Below are positions 54,820 to 62,121 of a stretch of DNA of 63,123 nucleotides, one piece after another. The translations under genes were made by a program, and so were the position numbers. The notes below the pieces were generated by a model that had not been told where the DNA came from, did no database searches, and saw only the letters and a program-made list of their open reading frames with translations. How positions within the stretch are numbered: position 1 is the first letter of the stretch; each line of letters begins with the position of its first letter. The DNA comes from Thermoanaerobaculia bacterium. GTDB taxonomy: Bacteria > Acidobacteriota > Thermoanaerobaculia > Multivoradales > Multivoraceae. The stretch spans positions 1-63,123 of the forward strand of contig JAJDUI010000005.1 in assembly GCA_022826745.1 (NCBI GenBank), written 5' to 3'.

Positions 54820-54921
54820 ATGAAGGGCGACGACTTCGCCACAAACCCAATCGGAGTCGACGTCGACAGCGACCGCCTCATCGGGGCGGACGTTGTGACG
54901 ACCCTCTGGAAGTCCGGTTGA
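54820..54921 (+). pseudogene. Fragment of a VOC-family gene (C-terminal tail)
   Basis: The frame reads MKGDDFATNPIGVDVD followed by SDRLIGA; the intact VOC protein at 52708-53352 reads MKGGDFARNPIGVDVD followed by PERLIEA. Eighteen of 23 positions agree. The rest of the domain is missing or unrecognisable and the frame ends at 54921. It is a decayed duplicate lying on the other side of the DUF4143 ATPase gene. Confidence 0.75.
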
Positions 54922-54941
54922 CTCCAACCCCGTTGCCTTGT

Positions 54942-56759
54942 CTAGCCGTCCCCATCGCTGTCGGCGCTCACATGGGACAGAGACGCGCCAGACTCCCGTA
55001 TCGCGATGATCCCAGCACCATCCGTGTCGTCAGCCAACTGCTGCGCGATGCCGTGTTCGTAGGTGGTCACCAACAGCTGGCGTGGAGAGCCTCCACGCGT
55101 GGCCGTTGCCAGCGTCGCCGCGACAGCATGACGAAGTTGGGGATCGAGATGCTCGAGTGGTTCGTCGAACCACGCAAAAGGCAGAGATGTCGTCGTACCC
55201 ATGACGATTAGGTGGGTGACTATTCGGGCCCAGGTCCGTTCACCGCCGCTGAGCGAATCCCATTTCAACTCTTCCCCTTCCCGAGATCTCGTGATCGATC
55301 CGTCCGGCCTGAACACGAGGCCATTGTTACTGAACAGATGCTTCCACCGGCTTCGCAGTTCGCTTGCCATCGGCTCGATTCGAGACTTGATTACACGGTC
55401 GGCCGCCGCCCGCAGCACCTTCTCACCCGCAAGAGCGGCGGCTTCCCGCCGGTACGCCAGCCGTAGCCTCCGATCCTCCTGCTGAACTTCATCATCCGAC
55501 TCAACTTGAGCCTTCAGCGCCTTGAGCTGCGACTGCATTCCGCCAAGGCGCCGGTTGTGCTCGTCGAGATCGGCACTTGCCTGGCGATAGCGGGCTTCAG
55601 CTTCATCCCTCGTGGGAACATCCGCGCCCTCAACCTGAAGGCTAGGAGGCCGCAGCGCCTCCAACCGCGCCAAGAGCTGGGAAACCTCTCGTCCTCGCGT
55701 CTGCCTAGCGCTACGATCCCGCTCAAGGCGATTGACTTCCGCCTCCGCCCCCTCCCGTCTTGTCCTGTGGACAGAAATCGCCGAGGCGCGCTCGCGGTGA
55801 GGCAGAGGGCGCATACAGGTCGGGCAGATGGCATCCTCTCCGCTAAGGAGCGTAACTGCCTGCTCGGCGGCAGAAACGACAGAGCGTGCCGTCACAGCGC
55901 GTTCAGTTGCTTCGATAATCTCGCTTTCCGACGTTTCCAGCTCCGAGCGCAGTTCTAAGGCGGCTCCTTGGCTACTACCTGAAGAAACCGGCCGGCCAAG
56001 CGCACCTTCGATCTCCGCCATGAGCCTGGAACGCTGCTGTTCGTATCTCTCCGACTCCCCTGCCAGTGCCAAGTGCCGTTCGACTACAGATCTCTGAGCG
56101 GCAGCGGCGTCCCGAACTCGCTCAAGGTCGAGACTGCGCCGGTTTAGGCGGACGATCTCATCGGCGAGTATGGCGATCTCCTGCTCTAATGCCGCGCGGT
56201 TCTCTAGCCGTCGCCTCGTTGTCGAACGGAGTAACTCCCTTGCTTTCCGTGCCTCCCTGGCAACCGACAGCGCAGTTTCGGCCGCGCCAAGAAGATGCGC
56301 AACGCCGAAGGCCTGATGGAGATGGCTCTCGAGGTTTAGGGCATCACTCGCAGCAATGTGACCGCCACCCAGCATCATTGACAAACGACCCGCAGCTTGA
56401 ATCTCCAACCCGAACGCCTGCTCGATCTCGGCAAGAGCCGAACTCTCGGTCAGCCGGCTACCATCCATCTGATACGTGGCCTTGGGCGCACCTCGCCGCT
56501 TTGCGGTTCGACTGATGCTGAGTCTGCGTCCGTCGGGAAAGGCGATGTCGAGCTCGACTTCCGCACTTTCGGCACCGGCTCGGATACAGGCCTTCGGTTC
56601 CACACGACTATGCTGGCCAAAAACGCCCCAAGCGAGGCCGTAGACGAGCGATGTCTTCCCGACCCCGTTAGGGGCAACCACAAACGTCGTCCCGGGTTCC
56701 AGACGCAACCGAAGGTCCTCGTAGGATCTCCAGTTGCGGAGACGGAGCCTTCGGATCAT
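54942..56759 (-). CDS. Rad50/SbcC-like ABC ATPase with zinc hook
   Basis: 605 residues. N-terminal Walker A is APNGVGKTS (residues 29-37) in an SMC-type start (IRRLRLRNWRSYEDLRLRL). Two coiled-coil arms of about 130 and 110 residues flank a central CPTC zinc hook (312-315). The ABC signature LSGGE (503-507) and Walker B FAWFDEPLEHLD (from about 528) follow. At ~605 residues it is much shorter than SbcC or Rad50, with short arms. Such small hook ATPases occur in DNA repair and phage defence, usually with a nuclease partner; no Mre11/SbcD gene is seen. It is coupled by ATGA to the 300-residue protein. Confidence 0.93.
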   Translation of the reverse strand: MIRRLRLRNWRSYEDLRLRLEPGTTFVVAPNGVGKTSLVYGLAWGVFGQHSRVEPKACIRAGAESAEVELDIAFPDGRRLSISRTAKRRGAPKATYQMDGSRLTESSALAEIEQAFGLEIQAAGRLSMMLGGGHIAASDALNLESHLHQAFGVAHLLGAAETALSVAREARKARELLRSTTRRRLENRAALEQEIAILADEIVRLNRRSLDLERVRDAAAAQRSVVERHLALAGESERYEQQRSRLMAEIEGALGRPVSSGSSQGAALELRSELETSESEIIEATERAVTARSVVSAAEQAVTLLSGEDAICPTCMRPLPHRERASAISVHRTRREGAEAEVNRLERDRSARQTRGREVSQLLARLEALRPPSLQVEGADVPTRDEAEARYRQASADLDEHNRRLGGMQSQLKALKAQVESDDEVQQEDRRLRLAYRREAAALAGEKVLRAAADRVIKSRIEPMASELRSRWKHLFSNNGLVFRPDGSITRSREGEELKWDSLSGGERTWARIVTHLIVMGTTTSLPFAWFDEPLEHLDPQLRHAVAATLATATRGGSPRQLLVTTYEHGIAQQLADDTDGAGIIAIRESGASLSHVSADSDGDG

Positions 56760-57658
56760 GCCGCTATCTCGGCTAGCTTGTCCACATGGGCTCTGTAGAC
56801 GGCTTCCGGTAGTGGTTCATCCTGAGCCGCCTCTACGATCACAGCTAGCAGCTGCGCCTCCTGAACTCCGAAGGCTCCCCAGCTGTCTCGCTTGGCCTCT
56901 ATCCTGGCTCGCGAGCCCGCGGTCGACACTTCCCGCACGACCTCGGTCGCCAGGTGGAGCGGATCTAGGACCGGCTCGACCGTAGTTGGAAGTTGGACTT
57001 CAGGAGCACTCGCGGGCTCAAGGTCCGGAATCATGCCGATGAACCACTCTTCGCATGCAGTTGCAGCGTCCACGACGGTTCGACGCAACCTGGGTGCCCG
57101 CCTCTCACCAGACGGGGTCTCTATGGCATTGCTGACGTCTCCTCGATCCACAACCGCGCCTAGAGGCCTCTCACCGATAGTGGCGTAGAGAACTGCATGA
57201 GAGTCGGGAAAGGCACTGAACACTTGAGCGATATCTTCAGCCCTATTGGCAATCGTGTAGCTAAGCTCCGACGATTCCGCCTCCGGCACGATGCGGAGGC
57301 GCATCCCACGAGCCTGAATCACCCAGGCAGAAGCGAGTCCGGCCGCAGTCGCGGCGACATCAGGAGTGACCAATGTCCTGGAGTCAACGGCTGTCCGCAG
57401 ATGGTCTCGAAGCATGTCGGCCAAGTCGCCTACGCGATCGTCTGTTTGCCTTGGCCGAGCCAAGAGTTGTTCGATCGACGGTCTAGAAGCGTACGGGTCC
57501 ACGCCGCGCGCTGCCGTAATCGACTCTATGAACGCTCTGGCTGCTCCGCGCTGCGCCGCTGGCAGATCCTCGACTACGGGGGGCTCGTTGCGTGCGCCCT
57601 CCAAGTAGTCCAAGTAGGCGGACCTGAAGCTACGGAGGCTGTCATGTCTGCTCGTCAT
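56756..57658 (-). CDS. Unrecognised 300-residue protein coupled to the Rad50-like ATPase
   Basis: I do not recognise a family. The protein is soluble, mixed alpha/beta, with no signal peptide, membrane helix or cysteine cluster; the only Cys lies near VVDAATACEEWFIG. The N-terminal third (HDSLRSFRSAYLDYLEGARNEPP) is helical. The middle has strands such as MRLRIVPEAE and HAVLYATIGERPLGAVVD, and the end is again helical. ATGA overlaps at both ends couple it tightly to the sigma factor and to the ATPase, so its product is probably made in step with them. An adaptor or non-catalytic partner of the ATPase is possible. Confidence 0.8.
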   Translation of the reverse strand: MTSRHDSLRSFRSAYLDYLEGARNEPPVVEDLPAAQRGAARAFIESITAARGVDPYASRPSIEQLLARPRQTDDRVGDLADMLRDHLRTAVDSRTLVTPDVAATAAGLASAWVIQARGMRLRIVPEAESSELSYTIANRAEDIAQVFSAFPDSHAVLYATIGERPLGAVVDRGDVSNAIETPSGERRAPRLRRTVVDAATACEEWFIGMIPDLEPASAPEVQLPTTVEPVLDPLHLATEVVREVSTAGSRARIEAKRDSWGAFGVQEAQLLAVIVEAAQDEPLPEAVYRAHVDKLAEIAA

Positions 57659-58383
57659 CGGTTCCTCCTGGTTGCTGGACGTTCAACTCTCGAGGCCGGC
57701 TTGAACGGGTAGTCAGGGTGGGCTTCGAGTGTCTGAAGAGACTTGCTGTAGATTTGGCCTATCCGCTGGCTAGTCAAACCAAGTCGCTGGCCGACCTCCC
57801 TGCGACTGTAGCCATGGAAGTGAACCGCAAAGAAGATCTCCTGATCCCGGTCGTTAAGAGCCTCTCGGGCCAAGTCGCGCAACTTGAGCACGTCCTGTAG
57901 TACTAGGAACTCGGCCTCTGGATCACCCCAGTCGCTTCGTATCGATTCGAAGACGCCCGGCTGTCTCTCACCGCCTGGGCCCTCTCTCTCCGCGTCGCCC
58001 GACACCAAGCGTAGTGCAGGCCGATGGTCAGTGCCGCGAAGGCCCTTCCCCGAGGCTCGCAAGGCGTCGACTGCCTTGTTCCGCGCGATTCTGACTGCCA
58101 ATGCCTCCCATTCGCCCTCAAGGCGATCGGGCCGGAACTGCAGGAGCGCCCGAGCCGCCTCGGCGAGCGCGTCCTCTGTGCTGACCCCCGTTCCCTCGAG
58201 AACTGGCTCTGCGACGCCTTGAAGATCCGACTGGCCCGTCACAGGACCTCGAACTCCTCCACGGCGCCGGGGGAACAGCGTCTTCTGTATTGTGGCGAAC
58301 ATGACGTCGAGGATGCGGTCGAGGCGCTTCCGGTCGGTCAGGAGCGGGTGCTCGGGGTCGAATGGCGGTGAGCTGAGGCCCAT
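57655..58383 (-). CDS. ECF-like RNA polymerase sigma factor
   Basis: 242 residues. Region 2 is recognisable (EDALAEAARALLQF...WEALAVRIARNKAVDALRA), and region 4 has a clear helix-turn-helix: LNDRDQEIFFAVHFHGYSRREVGQRLGLTSQRIGQIYSKSLQTLE. The N-terminal ~60 residues and the Gly/Glu-rich linker (SGDAEREGPGGERQ) are variable. It is the first gene of the sigma / unknown / ATPase operon and is coupled to the second by ATGA. No anti-sigma factor is adjacent. It may drive its own operon, the ubiquitin-like set upstream, or both. Confidence 0.87.
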   Translation of the reverse strand: MGLSSPPFDPEHPLLTDRKRLDRILDVMFATIQKTLFPRRRGGVRGPVTGQSDLQGVAEPVLEGTGVSTEDALAEAARALLQFRPDRLEGEWEALAVRIARNKAVDALRASGKGLRGTDHRPALRLVSGDAEREGPGGERQPGVFESIRSDWGDPEAEFLVLQDVLKLRDLAREALNDRDQEIFFAVHFHGYSRREVGQRLGLTSQRIGQIYSKSLQTLEAHPDYPFKPASRVERPATRRNR

Positions 58384-58421
58384 CTCAACCTAACTGTCGC
58401 AAACCACGCCGAGAGTGAAAG

Positions 58422-58442
58422 CCGCGCTGGCCGCCAGCGCGG
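58422..58442. terminator. Perfect 9-bp hairpin between the Ubl operon and the sigma operon
   Basis: CCGCGCTGG and CCAGCGCGG pair exactly around a CCG loop, and GGCCGGCCGCCGGCC follows as a second GC-rich fold. It lies 102 bp after the E1-JAB stop (minus-strand direction) and 39 bp before the sigma-factor ATG. It may terminate the Ubl transcript or act as a control site for the sigma operon. It has no U-run. Confidence 0.5.
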
Positions 58443-58543
58443 AGCAAGGCCGGCCGCCGGCCCCCTGACGCGGTACGCGCGATACCTTGACCTGCATTCA
58501 GCGTGTCACCACCGGAAGCAAAGTGTACGAGGATCCGCAGACG

Positions 58544-60049
58544 TCAGTCTGCGACCCGGTCTAGCCATGTCCCGAGGGCGCCCGTAAGGTCATCGACCCA
58601 GCGAAGAAAGCGGACGCGCGCACAGACCGACTTCGATAGTCCTCGTTGTCGGTCCGCTTCCTCGTGAACGCCCGTCAGGCAGGCACGCTGGTCGCCAGCG
58701 CCCTCCGCAGCTTCAGAGGCACAGTGAGGCCTCGTGACGTCATCTCGGATCTGCAGTCCGTGCGTACTGAACGCGTACTGTAGAGGACCGGGATCTCCAA
58801 AGCCGGCAGGAGAGACACTAAAGCTCACGTATTGCGCAAGAACGCTCGCTGCGACGTTCACAGAAAGTGGCGCCACGTTCGGGCTGATTGGCAAACGACG
58901 CGTGTTTGCGCCCTGAATGTACAGAGGATCATCGAGCAGTCCTTGTCGGTCGAGGGCAACTTCACCGAGATCGAGTTGACCGTTGCAACTCAAGCACGGT
59001 CGCCCAGGCCTGACTACGTGGGAACGCCACGTGGCATTGCGCATCTCTCCACTCTCGAACGTATCTATAGCAATGCCGCCATCGACAACCGGGATTAGGT
59101 CCGAGTATGCCACGGAGTTCAGCACGGCGCGTGGCCAAGGGCGGTCAACGCAGGAGAAGATCAGATCGTGATCCAATGCCAACCGTAGTCCTTCCGGCTC
59201 ACAAATGGACCGATCCGAGACCTCGACGCGGTACCTGTCCGCAGTGGCTGCGGCCGTTGCCTCACGGTAGGCAACGTGGATCTTGGGACGTCGCAGGTGG
59301 GCATCGCGGCGTGACGCGCCGATCAGGCGGTCCAGATTCGCACCTTGAACGACGTCAAAATCCATGACCGTCAAACGGAGCAGTCCGGATGCGGCGAGAC
59401 GAACGAAGACATCCAGTCCAACACTGCCGGCCCCAACTACGAGGACCTTCCGCCGGACGAGGTCGGCTTGGCATCGTGCGCCCCAAGCACTCAGGGTCCT
59501 TGACTGCCTATCGCTGAGACTCGGAGGTGGTAACACTTCGTTGTTCCAAGACACTCGCAAGCTGTCCCCTACGACCCGGACGTTCGTGCAGTGAGTGCAG
59601 TCGACCGCTCGACCGAAACCACTGTCCCAGTGGCGAGCCGACCAAGTGCGATTCTGCGAAGCAAGGGTCATGCCGACCAGAGGAAGCCCGGTGAGCTCAC
59701 GGACGAGGTTGGCGTAGCTGGCTTCGCACTCACGGTCCGGACCACTCATCGGCTGCCACCCGCTAGCGCCGGGATGGCTGTGAAGTAGGGCCACACCACA
59801 ATCATCCTGCTGAGCTGTCTCAGCCGCGCGCAGAACATAGTCGCCTGTAACAGTGGCGTTTCCGTGAACCTGCCGATCTCCAGGCTCCGGCGAAACAACT
59901 TCACGAATCAGGGCGCTTCGACGGCTGAGGCCAGTGGAAGGGCGGTAGATAGCGAGACAGAGGTCCTCTTGGCCGTCGTCTCGAACGAGCCGGCTGACGA
60001 GTGCCTGTTCCATCGCCGCGGTCATAGCCACCGAGGTCCGGTATGTCAC
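58544..60049 (-). CDS. JAB (JAMM) peptidase fused to an E1-like ThiF adenylyltransferase
   Basis: 501 residues. The N-terminal JAB domain has the metal motif H90-S-H92-P with S102-x-x-D105 (HSHPGASGWQPMSGPD), with two more residues than usual between His and Ser. A DCTHC pair (residues 150-154) marks the linker. The ThiF/E1 domain has VLVVGAGSVG (202-211), the ATP-ribose acid in TVMDFD (D230), NLDR and a CLSC pair (352-355); further Cys at 443 and 457 could complete a zinc site or serve as acceptor. JAB-E1 fusions are known in bacterial ubiquitin-like operons: the E1 activates the Ubl and JAB removes it. It overlaps the E2-like gene by ATGA. Confidence 0.92.
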   Translation of the reverse strand: MTYRTSVAMTAAMEQALVSRLVRDDGQEDLCLAIYRPSTGLSRRSALIREVVSPEPGDRQVHGNATVTGDYVLRAAETAQQDDCGVALLHSHPGASGWQPMSGPDRECEASYANLVRELTGLPLVGMTLASQNRTWSARHWDSGFGRAVDCTHCTNVRVVGDSLRVSWNNEVLPPPSLSDRQSRTLSAWGARCQADLVRRKVLVVGAGSVGLDVFVRLAASGLLRLTVMDFDVVQGANLDRLIGASRRDAHLRRPKIHVAYREATAAATADRYRVEVSDRSICEPEGLRLALDHDLIFSCVDRPWPRAVLNSVAYSDLIPVVDGGIAIDTFESGEMRNATWRSHVVRPGRPCLSCNGQLDLGEVALDRQGLLDDPLYIQGANTRRLPISPNVAPLSVNVAASVLAQYVSFSVSPAGFGDPGPLQYAFSTHGLQIRDDVTRPHCASEAAEGAGDQRACLTGVHEEADRQRGLSKSVCARVRFLRWVDDLTGALGTWLDRVAD

Positions 60050-60393
60050 GGAACCGCCTCACTAAGAACGGCTCGCACATGGCCCGCCCACGCGACCCCA
60101 GCTGGGGCATCACCCCACCCCGCTATCTGACGGCTGTGCATCGACCATCCGGATTTTTTGGAGGAGGTGCTGTTGGTGCTCGAGAACCTCAAGCTCGCAG
60201 GGAAATGAAGCCAGTGCGGCGGTACTTGGGGCCACGCCTCGAGTTCTCCGATCCCCACACCAGTCTCTATCGCTACACCAGCGTACGCACCGTCTACAGG
60301 CACGACGCTGTAGATGACGAGATCGGCCTCAGACTTCACCGCGAAGCCGAGTTCGACCATTTCTTGAATGAACGCTTCTACGCCTGTCTGCAC
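60046..60393 (-). CDS. E2 (UBC)-like protein without a cysteine
   Basis: 115 residues, GTG start overlapping the Ubl stop by one base (TAGTG). The middle and end show an E2-like pattern: VIYSVVPVDGAYAGVAIE, then EAWPQVPPHWLHFPASL (compare YPxxPP of E2 folds), then GWSMHSRQIAGWG and a final helix WAGHVRAVLSEAV. This is typical of the divergent E2-like proteins encoded beside bacterial multiubiquitin-type Ubls. There is no cysteine anywhere, so it cannot form a normal E2 thioester. It may be a scaffold or non-catalytic UEV-type partner. The family call is from memory of the pattern. Confidence 0.75.
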   Translation of the reverse strand: MQTGVEAFIQEMVELGFAVKSEADLVIYSVVPVDGAYAGVAIETGVGIGELEAWPQVPPHWLHFPASLRFSSTNSTSSKKSGWSMHSRQIAGWGDAPAGVAWAGHVRAVLSEAVP

Positions 60394-60653
60394 TACGCGA
60401 CTGGCGCTTTCTGGCGGATCGAGACGAACCGCGCGTCCTTCTCGATGGAGACGATTTCGTCGTCCTTGAAGCGCCGAGTCTGCGGGTGGTCCTTTCCCTT
60501 CAGCTCTCCAAGGTCGAAGATGGCTGGATCCAGCCCAGCCAAGCGAAGTAGCGCCGAGGCACGCTGACTGAGGTCATCTGTCGAGAACGGTTGGCCGTCA
60601 ATCGTGAACGGGATGCGGCGTCGGAACTTGTCGATGTTGGAAGGTCCGGTCAC
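60393..60653 (-). CDS. Small ubiquitin-like protein (multiubiquitin-type beta-grasp domain)
   Basis: 86 residues from GTG 60653, which has AAAGGAG 6 nt upstream; the longer frame is not supported. After ~15 residues (VTGPSNIDKFRRRI) comes one beta-grasp unit: PFTIDGQPFSTDD, helix SQRASALLRLAGL, FDLGELKGKDHP, then DDEIVSIEKDARFVSIRQ. This closely follows the bacterial multiubiquitin domain, but here only one unit is present. The C-terminus is KAPVA with no Gly in the last 20 residues, so activation cannot use a terminal Gly-Gly. It leads the Ubl/E2/JAB-E1 operon. Confidence 0.85.
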   Translation of the reverse strand: MTGPSNIDKFRRRIPFTIDGQPFSTDDLSQRASALLRLAGLDPAIFDLGELKGKDHPQTRRFKDDEIVSIEKDARFVSIRQKAPVA

Positions 60654-60764
60654 TGGTGACTCCTTTCTTGGACGTTGGCTACTAGGTGTGTCGCAATTCC
60701 CCGGCGCCCCGAAAACCTCGGATGGAGAGTCGTGAGTTCTCCGGGAGAAGAACCGGTGTCGGCG

Positions 60765-61372
60765 AGAGCGTTCAGGGGCAACACCCTCGCGGCGCCTAGG
60801 AAGCGGCCGTCCAGCTCCCGCAGAATCCGGCCGGTTCCAGCTTCCGCCATCCTGCGCAGCTCCGATGACCAGACGCCAGTCGCGACGATGTGGTCGAAGC
60901 CAGCGCAACGGATAGCGGCTTGGCGGAATGCACCGACGTTCCAGGCGTCCGGCGTTCATCGCGACCCAGAACGACCCACGCGTCGGTTGAGTTCAGCCTG
61001 AGCGCCCCACCCGGTACCCTCGCACACGTCGCAAACAGAGGGAGGTGGACGATGCCTCGCGGGAATGGGACCTTCTACACCCGCTCCTCGAAATCTGTCG
61101 GCGCGATGCAGTCGAACTCGGTGCGCAAGAGGCGGTTCTCGATGAACAGCTGAATCAGCGGTATGTCGAGCGGCTGGTCCGGCAGTGCATCTGTGCGAAG
61201 CGACCGTGACGGAGGCATCGAGGGTTTGGCAATCCCCCTAGCCGTCTGTGCGCAAGCCAAGCGCGCCGCCGGAGCGGCCAGAGTAGAGAGGGACCGTAGG
61301 GATCAGAGTGCTGGCTGTCCGCGCGCAACCGGCCTTCGTCTGCTCCCAGATCTCAGGTCCTTTGCCCCTATC
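60765..61372 (-). pseudogene. Decayed exported serine hydrolase gene, paralogue of 44071-45714
   Basis: Translated pieces match the intact protein in order: GPEIWEQTKAGCARTASTLIPTVPLY (intact: RPEIWEQMSTGYARMGGALIPTIPLY), then LPDQPLDIPLIQLFIENRLL (LPDSAADVSLIPPFIENWML), then AFRQAAIRCAGFDHIVATGVW and RILRELDGRFLGAARVL (RILQELGGRFPGVASVL). About 90 residues containing the third active-site motif are deleted between the first two pieces. The N-terminal half with SxxK is absent, frames shift, and a TGA interrupts the C-terminal part at 60956-60958. It lies in the 724-bp gap between the Ubl gene and the metallopeptidase gene and is not functional. Confidence 0.85.
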
Positions 61373-61377
61373 TGTGC

Positions 61378-62121
61378 CTACACCAGGCTCGCGAGGTTCA
61401 CCGTGAGTTCTGCGTGATGACGGCTTAGCCACTGTTTGGCCCGCTCCATCTCTGGACAGAGGCTCTGCACGGTCAACCAGAACTTTGCCGAATGGTCCGG
61501 GACAACCAAGTGCACAACCTCGTGCGCAACGAGATAGCGGAGGACCTGATCCGGCGCAAGGATAAGGCGCCAGTTAAAGGACAGGTTCCGGCGGGACGAG
61601 CAGTTGCCCCACTTCGTACGCTGTCCCATCACGTAGACGCGCTCGGGCTCCCGCCCAATGCGCGCAGTAACTTCGGGCAGGTAGGCCGCGATGGCCGAGC
61701 GGGCCTGTTTTCTGAACCAGCTCTCGAGACCGCGCGCCGCTGGAGTCTGAGTCTGTGGCCCGCGGCGAACGACGATCTCACCGTCGGTCCACGCCACGCG
61801 GTTTCCACGCGCCCTGGTGTCGACATACTCGACGCGCACAGGAGTCGATTCGCCACGGTACAGGATCTCGGCAGACTGCCCCCGAACTGGTCGCCTCAAG
61901 GAACGGAGACTCTCCACGCGATCGAGTTGGGCGAGCAACCAACTCTCGTTCCGGCGCAGAAACGCCGGTACCTCCCCCTGATTCGCGCCCGACGGCTGCA
62001 CGACCTCGACGCCACCTGGACCGACCCGAATGCGACTCTGTCGCGCACCCTTGGAGACGACAACGTCGTAGTCCAACCTCCGACCGCTCAGCACTATCCA
62101 CTCTTGAGTTGCAGCCTTCAT
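61378..62121 (-). CDS. YgjP-like M48-type metallopeptidase (DUF45), type I R-M-associated
   Basis: 247 residues. The zinc site HEVVH (200-204) with H210 (VPDHSAKFW) and the preceding RTKWGNCSSRRNLSFNWRLILAP are the DUF45/YgjP signature. The N-terminal half is the usual beta-rich part. It is cytoplasmic. YgjP-like genes very often follow hsdR in type I restriction-modification loci, and here it overlaps the HsdR-like gene by ATGA. Its molecular role in those loci is not settled. Confidence 0.93.
   Translation of the reverse strand: MKAATQEWIVLSGRRLDYDVVVSKGARQSRIRVGPGGVEVVQPSGANQGEVPAFLRRNESWLLAQLDRVESLRSLRRPVRGQSAEILYRGESTPVRVEYVDTRARGNRVAWTDGEIVVRRGPQTQTPAARGLESWFRKQARSAIAAYLPEVTARIGREPERVYVMGQRTKWGNCSSRRNLSFNWRLILAPDQVLRYLVAHEVVHLVVPDHSAKFWLTVQSLCPEMERAKQWLSRHHAELTVNLASLV

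Noticed and set aside
60393..60959. Longer 188-residue version of the ubiquitin-like protein
   Set aside because: The extra N-terminal ~100 residues overlap the pseudogene, are arginine-rich and lack a ribosome site; GTG 60653 has AAAGGAG at the right distance.
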